A stretch of DNA of 64,000 nucleotides from Ochotona curzoniae (taxonomy: Eukaryota; Chordata; Mammalia; Lagomorpha; Ochotonidae): the NCBI RefSeq assembly GCF_017591425.1, contig NW_024465885.1:45565001-45629000 (forward strand). Reading direction: 5' to 3'. Shown in pieces: positions 57,311 to 64,000 of the stretch. Within the stretch, counting starts at the first letter, position 1. Each line of letters opens with the position of its first letter. The notes under the pieces were generated by a model. It was given only the letters and a program-made list of their open reading frames with translations, did not search any database and had not been told where the DNA came from. Both the position numbers and the translations under genes were made by a program.

Positions 57311-57816
57311 TCTCTTGGCCCTCCACCACTCTGTCAATACAACATCATGAACTACTGTGGAGGGTTAGAATGGAAAACAGGAAAGTGGGCCCCTCAACAT
57401 GGCTGATTCCACAGCCAGGATTGCTATTCTAGTTGCATCTTCATTCAATGTGTATGCCTGAACTGCTGAAAGTCAAGTAAATGAAAAAGTGAGAGAATGT
57501 GTGGGTGACAGTATACAGGTAAGTGTGCATCTTTTGAAAAGATGATTTTTCTTAGAGTCCTGGGGAATTTAAAAAAGAGAACTATCATTAGGTAGATTAA
57601 TTTTTTAAAGTAATCCTTGTTCTATTTTCAGGTTTGAATTCACACTACAACCAAACATTTATGACCCAGACTGTTGTGAGTCGGTTTGCATCTTCCATAA
57701 ACAATGTATGTTGACGTCGTAACCCCCCTGCACCTTATAATCGGACTTTCCTTGGAAAGAAGATCCTCCCGGATGTCATCAAGTTCCATAATGTAAATCT
57801 TAACCCAGTGTCCATA

Positions 57817-58205
57817 CGTATTAGTTCATTTTCCATTGCTATAGCAAGGCTGTAGGGTGGTTCTATGAAGAATGGAGGCCTCATGATGCTTTAAGGTCTG
57901 AAAGTACAGCACAGGGGGCGGCCTCACAGTGATGGTAGCAGTGTGGTGGGAGCAAGTGAGGCAAGGACTGAGACAAAAAACAAACAAACAAAAACCCAGA
58001 AAGGTAGCAAGACTGAGGATTACATTTTTTAAAAAAATAACAATCCATCCTCAAGGGAATTTGTTGCCTCTGAAAGATCAACATTAATCCCTTCTAAGAG
58101 GAAGTTTCCAGTGACCTAGCCCCTCCTTGTAGACCGCACTTTCGAAGATTGCTCTGCCTCGCAGAATTGCTGTGCTAGGGACCAAACATCCAGTGCATAA
58201 ACAGT
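57817..58205 (-). mobile_element. MST-type LTR inserted in the MLT1 LTR
   Basis: The antisense MST order: 'tattagttcattttccattg', 'ctatagcaaggc', 'gcctcatgatgctttaaggt', 'cctagcccctccttgtagac' and 'gtgctagggaccaaacatcc'. A-rich tract near 57975-57995. Target duplication not clearly visible. Confidence 0.7.
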
Positions 58206-58435
58206 TTCACACCATAAGCAAACCAGAGCACCTTATCAGACACATCTGGCACAAACCCATGAGGAGAAGCCACTGAACAGAAACAGAGACCCAAGAAGTG
58301 CAGGGGCAAGCCAGGCAAGACCCAAGATCAATGGTCCACCAGATGCTAGAAGCAGCAGGAGGAGTCCTGAGGAGAACACACCTTGATTTGGAAATTCCAG
58401 CGTCCAGCACTGTGAAAGAATCGTTTTGCTATTTT

Positions 58436-58955
58436 ATTTTTTTCATTTTGTATTACTTGTTATGATATGCCTATGGTTTCATAGGCACAAGGATGTCCCT
58501 CCACCTCGCATTTCACCCCTCATTGTCTCCCGCTTATTATTACAATAGTATAGTCCTTCAGCAAGTATAACAGTCTGCTGTTTAATTTATATCGTTGTAT
58601 TGCAGGTATCGACAATGGTAGATAGTCTAGTAATGCAATGTCAAGGTTTATTTAGCGGTTTCATTGGGAGTCCTTCTTTTACTCAGGAGCAAACTGCATA
58701 CTGCACCATATCTCCGATTCCTGGTATGCTAGTCGTCCATTACCCAGTTAATCTATGACAATACATGTTTATATATGTTTACTTCTATATCTGCTTATCT
58801 TATATGTTGCCTGAAGTTTATCTTATATTAGCAAGAACATATATTTGTCCTTTTGCGACTGGCTTATTTTACTAAGCATAACGGTCTGAAGTTGGGACCA
58901 TCTTGGTGCAAATATTAGAATTTCGCTCTTTTTAATGGCTAAGTAGCCAAGTTTT
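58436..58955 (-). repeat. Lagomorph L1 3' end inserted in the MLT1 LTR
   Basis: The reverse complement aligns with 22339-22655 ('aaggactcccaatgaaac', 'taccattgtcgatacctgca'). The right part 'gcgactggcttattttacta' and 'gctctttttaatggctaag' is the antisense L1 3'-end signature. Confidence 0.7.
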
Positions 58956-59005
58956 GAATGCCACCCAGCTTGTAGTATTTTATGGGCTCCCAAAGACACT
59001 GCCCA

Positions 59006-60654
59006 ACTGGGGTTCAAGCAGGAAAGGGAGCGGGCTGAGGAAGATGAGCACGGCCTGCAGGAAAGCAGAAGAGAAAGAACAGTGACGTGAGAAACAGCTG
59101 GAAAAAGAGGAAGTCTGAAGGCATCTATTCTCCTACGAGAATTTCATAGAATTCAGAATACACAGAAAAAGAAGAGAATCATTGCTGATATAAACAAGGA
59201 AAACCATCCACAAATCTTGCTATATGAAGTTTAATCAAGATAGATGACTTAATTCACAAAATGAAATCAACCATTTGTCATAATTACCAGAAAAAAAAGA
59301 ATATAGCATCGTGCATGTGTGTGTCAGAGAGAAAGAGAGAGAGAAATGCTGAGTGCTTATCAGCATGAAGCCATGCTATGCAAAAAAGTGATTTAGGAAA
59401 TTTAGCACATTGTTTCCACCCTGAATCTCGCATGTGGACAGTCCTGCTGCTTCCAATGCCTCAGTCAGATGGCTCTCGGAGTTCTTTAAGTCAGAAACTT
59501 ATGACAATCATAGAATTAGATAATTGTTGCTGGACACAGCACAAGAGGAAGTGGATATTATTCACCATGAGGATTTATATAAATGATCTGTGTAGGGTAA
59601 TGGGCTACTTCTGAAGTGAGTCACTCTTCTGTCCCCAGAAGGAACAGTAGAGAGGCCTTCCCAGGGTGACCCACAGCATGGTCTTGGTGGGGCCCTGTGC
59701 TGGAGGCTTTGTCTTTGTCCTGTTGCGTTCTTGAGCCTGGCCTGGGTCAGCCAGACACACCTGTTCCTTTCAAGAATTCTTTGCCAGGATTTACCTTTGC
59801 TTCAGTCAAGCTCAAGTACTCTTCAGGCTTTTAACCCAAAACCAACTGAACTGGAGCAAACTCTGCCTGTACTCCCCAAGGAACTAGTCTTCTGCTTTGT
59901 TCCGTGTCACGATGCAAAGATCAGTTTTGTGCCTCCATTTTGGAATTTTGTTTGTTTGTTGCATGCACCACACAAACCACAAACATATTCTGCCTCCATT
60001 CTTTGTCCAGTGCACAGCCTTAATAAACAACATGTTAAGTTCCAGCTGTGCCATTTAATACCTGTTCAGCATAGAACATGCTTCTTATCTGTTTGATTCA
60101 TTTTTTTTCCATTTGTCCAACAGATATGTTAAAATCTAAGACCTTTGGTATTGTCACATAAGGGAATATTGTTTCAGATTGGTCTCTGTAAAAGGAAACT
60201 CATTCGCATGAATATTTTTAGAGGGATGAAGGTGATGGGGCATGGAGAAACTTTAAGGACACTCCCAGTATGAATCTTTCTCTTAGTTCACTTTTAGATG
60301 AGGTAGGTTCTAGCAGTCAAGATAGAGTGATTACAACTGTTCTCTGCTATGGCTGGCTCCCTCTTCTTTCTTTGCCACACCCAGAGCGGTGAGTGCATCC
60401 ATTCCAAGTGTGTCTGGAATACCTTAATGGTGAGGGTTCTTGCCCAAGCTCCTGGCTAATGGAGACCAGGTGTCTCAAAATCAAACTGTGCAAGCAGCTT
60501 TGTCGTTTCTTGCCTAATCACCATTCTTTCTTGGGTTTCTCCTTTTGAGAAGATTGTGCCATGAGCCATTCAAGGCAGATACAAAATCATCACCCCACAT
60601 TCAGTGCACCAGCAGGTGCTACTGATTCTATCCCAAATCTAGCACTTCTGAAGG
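59006..60654. other. Unassigned non-coding sequence
   Basis: No transposon named. A short GA-rich patch lies at about 59325-59345. The 121-codon plus-strand frame at 59731-60096 has no recognisable domain and no exon-like signals. Confidence 0.35.
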
Positions 60655-61140
60655 CCCCTGGCCTCCCAGCACTTGTCTCTTGATTTGCAGCCCTGCTTTC
60701 CCAGCCAAGCTCCACTCTGAAACCAGAGTGACTGCTTCTCAAACTGTAAATGAGCTACTTCACTCCTCCACCTAAACCCTCTCTCCCTCCAGAGGTTTCC
60801 CGGGGCACTTAGGGTAAGATCCAACTTCTCGCTGTGGTTTCTGAAGTCTTGAATGACTCCACTCTGCCAACTTTCATAGCCATCTCCTTGGCCATGTCTT
60901 ACTCATTATTTTGAAGCTGCACTTTGTTATCAGCTTACTTCCACCTCTGGGTCTTGGCACTTGTGCTCTCTGCACGATTCTCCCACTGTAGCTTCCCACC
61001 TCAAGTCCTGTTGAATCCACTGGGTCTCTGAACAACTGGTGCCTCCTCATTAGATTCCAGAACAGATCATTCCACTTCAAATGAAGCCATTGCTCCACCA
61101 CATTCTCCTTTATAGCTCTTGTATCCTTCCAAAAATAAAG
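60655..61140 (+). repeat. L2 LINE 3' region
   Basis: A sense L2 pattern: 'caaactgtaaatgagctact', 'ttagggtaagatccaacttc', 'gtcttgaatgactccactct', 'ggtcttggcacttgtgctct', 'ctgcacgattctcccactgt'. Diverged but in consistent order. Confidence 0.65.
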
Positions 61141-61179
61141 CTTGCATTTTAATCTTTTTTTGTTATAGTATAGTACAAT

Positions 61180-61870
61180 AATGGGCACTAATTTTAATAT
61201 ACAGCTTGTTGAGTTATTGTGTGTCTACCTCTGATTAACTGCTATGCAAATGGAGAAGAGCAACTCTGCAATATCAGAAGATCACCCTATGTTCTCTCAG
61301 GTCAGCCTCACAAAGACTTCCCCCATTTCCAGAGGTGGCCACTATTGCTTTTTTGCCTTCTTTCACCATTGATTAGGCTTGCCTGATCTTAAACTTCAAA
61401 GAAAGATCATTACACAGCCTACACTTTGTTGTGTGTGACCTCTTTGCTGAGCATAATGCTGTGAGATTCATCATGGAACTGTGTAAGATGAATTTTCTCC
61501 TTTTTATGGTGGCGTAGCATTCAACTGTCTGAATAGAAGGTGGCTTATTTATATAGTCTATTATTGATAAATATCAGAGTGGTTTGCAGTTTTTGCTCTT
61601 ATGAAGGAAAAACACACACACACACAACAACAGTGATGGACATCGCTGAAGGAGCTCTTGAGTTCTGACGGGCCTCGTCTCTGTGGTCTTGTGTCCACCT
61701 CGATGAAACATTGCCCGTTGTAGGGTTGGCATGTGTTTTACATAAGCATATTACAGCGATAGTTTTATTTGTGATTTGGGCCCTCTTAGTGGAAGCATTT
61801 TTTGTGAATGCCGTAACCTTTTCATCTTGTCTACATTTACAACCTTACCACGCAACGCATGGCACCACAA
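61180..61870 (-). repeat. L1M 3'-UTR, old
   Basis: Antisense order: 'aggtggccactattgctttt', 'ttcaccattgattaggcttg', 'gagcataatgctgtgagatt', 'catcatggaactgtg', 'cctttttatggtggcgtagc', 'agagtggtttgcagtttttg'. A (CA)n run lies at about 61613-61626. The right end is indistinct. Confidence 0.68.
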
Positions 61871-62569
61871 GTCTTGTAGTTAGTTAGTATATTTAGGGAC
61901 AATGAACATGAAATGCTGCCCATTCAGTTTCTGGTTCCTTATGCTACTTTCAGGGTTTGCTTCCTTGCATCTCTGGCTTGTCACATCCTTTTGTGGTGTT
62001 TTACGCACTCAGTCTCATTGCCCAATGACGTATTCTTTTTGTGGTGTTGCAAACATCAGAGAGAACTTGAAGAATCAACCTATTCTTTCTAACCAGTGCC
62101 ACATCATTGGAACTCGGCTTCTCTGTGGCCCTGTTGGATTTTTGGCTATGATCCGTGACTGAAGATTAGTTTCAGGACTGACCCATGCTCTCCTCCATGT
62201 AGAGTCTTGAAGGACTGGGGTTTTAAATTTTGTGGCTCTAGCACGTGTATGCACTTGGCACAGATCCTGACATGAAGTCATTTTGAGAAAGCGCACTTCC
62301 AGCAGGCCTTTCCTTTATTGCTGCTGCTACTGTTCCTGCTACAGATGTTCATGGTCATAATTGGCACTCAACACATTAGTTCACCAAACACTACTTGAGA
62401 GGCAACCACAGCTGCTGATTCAAACATCCAGTGTTATGTGGAATATGTGAGTTATAAGGTACAGAAGTCTTAGTAAAAAGACATTTCCAACCATTCCGTG
62501 CAGTAAACAAGAATAAGTCATTCTAATTTCCTTAGGAAAGGAGTAAGGTCTTTACCTGAATGTCCATGT
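61871..62569. other. Unassigned non-coding sequence
   Basis: No element named. The 86-codon frame at 61902-62162 has no recognisable domain. Confidence 0.35.
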
Positions 62570-63086
62570 GGAATGAAGATTACTACAAGGGTGGAGCCTG
62601 ATCCTGTCCCTGGCATGATCTCTTCCTCCTCATTGTGGGTAGCACCTGTGACTTGCCGTTAGTTGACAGGATGTATATGGATTTGGTGGTTGTATTACAT
62701 AGCTTATTATGTAAGCCACATCAGCCATTGTTACGAGGTCTCCCTCAAGCTTTGAGAAAGCAGGTTTCTGTGCTGGCGCCCACTGGGATGCAAGGAAATG
62801 CGCAGGTTGTCTAGGAGCCAGGGCATTCCCAAGTTCCCCCTCAGCACTTCAATCACAAGCTCAAGCAAATAAACCCTATGATCATAAGAAACCAATTTTG
62901 CCATATGTGTGAGCTTGGCAGTAGGACATTCCCCAACCAACTCCAAGCCCATCTCCTCACTGCAGCTTTGTCAGTCTGAAGCAGAGAACTCATCCAGCTT
63001 GCTGACCCACAGAGATTTCAAGTTGCTGTTTTAAGTCAGCAAGGTTTTGGCACTCTTGCTCTATAATAATAGACAGCTAATACATC
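62570..63086 (+). mobile_element. MaLR LTR, MLT1-type
   Basis: The start 'gtagcacctgtgacttgccg' and 'ttagttgacagg', the middle 'gttgtattacatagcttatt', 'gaaagcaggtttctgtgctg', and the end 'gctgacccacagagatttca', 'gctgttttaagtcagcaagg' and 'aatagacagctaatacatc' follow a long MLT1-type LTR in order. About 515 bp, near full length. Confidence 0.65.
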
Positions 63087-64000
63087 ATTCTGTTGCCATT
63101 AATTTAGCTAGAACAGTGGGCTCCAAATAACAGTATTATTTAGTTAGGATTCAACACAAATGTGATAGTCTAAAAACCATGCTCCCCAACATGTGGTTGT
63201 TTTAGAGACACCAAAACAATGATACATGGAAATCTGACACAGCACAACCTCAGTCACCATTGATCTTAATGTCTCCTGTCATTGCTGATTTCCCCTTAGA
63301 CAAAGTTAAATATTCGTGAAGAAGCAAACTTATTCAGTATTGCATCGTGTTCAAATAAAATTATTTGATGCATAAGTCTCAACATTTCTGAAAAATGTCT
63401 GAAAAAAGGTCACATCATTGAAGGACAAGCTTAGAGACTCACTTGCTAGCCATACACACACCAGCCTGTCAAATTATTGATTGTCCACCAGGACTGAGAT
63501 CGATGGAGTACCAATACTCCAAAGAGTTTGGTTAAAATATAATGAATATCGCCATGTTAGTACGATACGAGCTACACTACATATGCATGCTAAATAAATA
63601 TTTTTGATTATGTCCATTCTATACTGTGGTTAAGTGATCTTGTATTTCTGTGGTTAAATAATTGGAGCTGTCTTACTTTTAGTAACTGTGGATTTTGTGG
63701 TTAAATTACGTTGTCTTTTTTACTTTAGCAGTTGTGCACATGTGTGTGTATGTGCTTGTAGGTGACTTTCAGACAAGTTACAGGTCAATTTAACTCAGCC
63801 ACAGACATGTTTGAAACTGACCTGTATGTAGGAAACCCTCATCAGTTGGTCCAACTTTTTATTTTAATCTTGTGCTGTGAACACAATAGCGATTTATTGT
63901 GAACTGAAATTGTTACCCAGTCTCATAATCTGAATGGAATCTGTATTATTTTTTAGAAATGATTTCCACAATGGCTTCTATGAGTGGCATTCCTCTTCTT
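63087..64000. other. Unassigned AT-rich sequence
   Basis: No repeat recognised up to the window end. A short TG-rich patch occurs near 63738-63756. Confidence 0.35.

Larger units (their letters stand above)
57655..59005 (+). mobile_element. MLT1-type LTR in three pieces
   Basis: Piece 1 (57655-57816) has 'gttgacgtcgtaacccccct', 'ttggaaagaagatcctcccg' and 'gatgtcatcaagttccataa'. Piece 2 (58206-58435) has 'ccagatgctagaagcagcag' and 'cagcactgtgaaagaatcg'. Piece 3 (58955-59005) has 'gccacccagcttgtagtatt'. The order and orientation match one MLT1B-like LTR. An MST LTR and an L1 3' end occupy the two gaps. Confidence 0.65.

Overview
This window looks like 64 kb of non-coding mammalian nuclear DNA, intergenic or deep intronic. 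I found no coding exon, tRNA, rRNA or snRNA gene, and no CpG island. Open frames are short (longest 192 codons), show no recognisable domain, and many lie inside repeats. Bacterial features (operons, ribosome binding sites, CRISPR arrays) do not apply.

The most abundant repeat is the lagomorph tRNA-derived SINE (CSINE), with about 20 copies of different ages on both strands. That points to a lagomorph. The younger copies have a consensus that differs from the rabbit C-repeat as I remember it, so I infer a pika (Ochotona) rather than a rabbit. This species call is an inference and was not tested by search.

Layout: 0-12 kb holds scattered CSINEs, MIR/L2 relics, a lagomorph L1 3' end and a small 11-bp tandem repeat. 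12-16 kb is mostly repeat-free AT-rich DNA with a candidate conserved non-coding block. 16-34 kb is repeat-rich: CSINEs, MaLR LTRs (MST, MLT1), an inverted L1 mosaic, a (TG)28 microsatellite inside a possible enhancer, and a near-consensus CSINE with a perfect 16-bp target-site duplication. 34-45 kb is repeat-poor, with several short sequence curiosities. 45-49 kb carries two CSINEs, an MLT1 LTR and a Tigger-like relic. 49-51 kb is a second candidate regulatory block. 51-64 kb is dominated by old elements: L2, MER5A, a 1.34-kb DNA transposon with both ends, L1 ORF2 and L1 3' ends, and an MLT1 LTR that appears to be split by two later insertions.

No new biological system was found. The most useful observations are the nested transposon histories, the probably young SINE, and the homeodomain-motif-rich repeat-free blocks that may be developmental enhancers. 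Repeat names rest on remembered consensus sequences, and repeat boundaries are usually good to about 10-30 bp.
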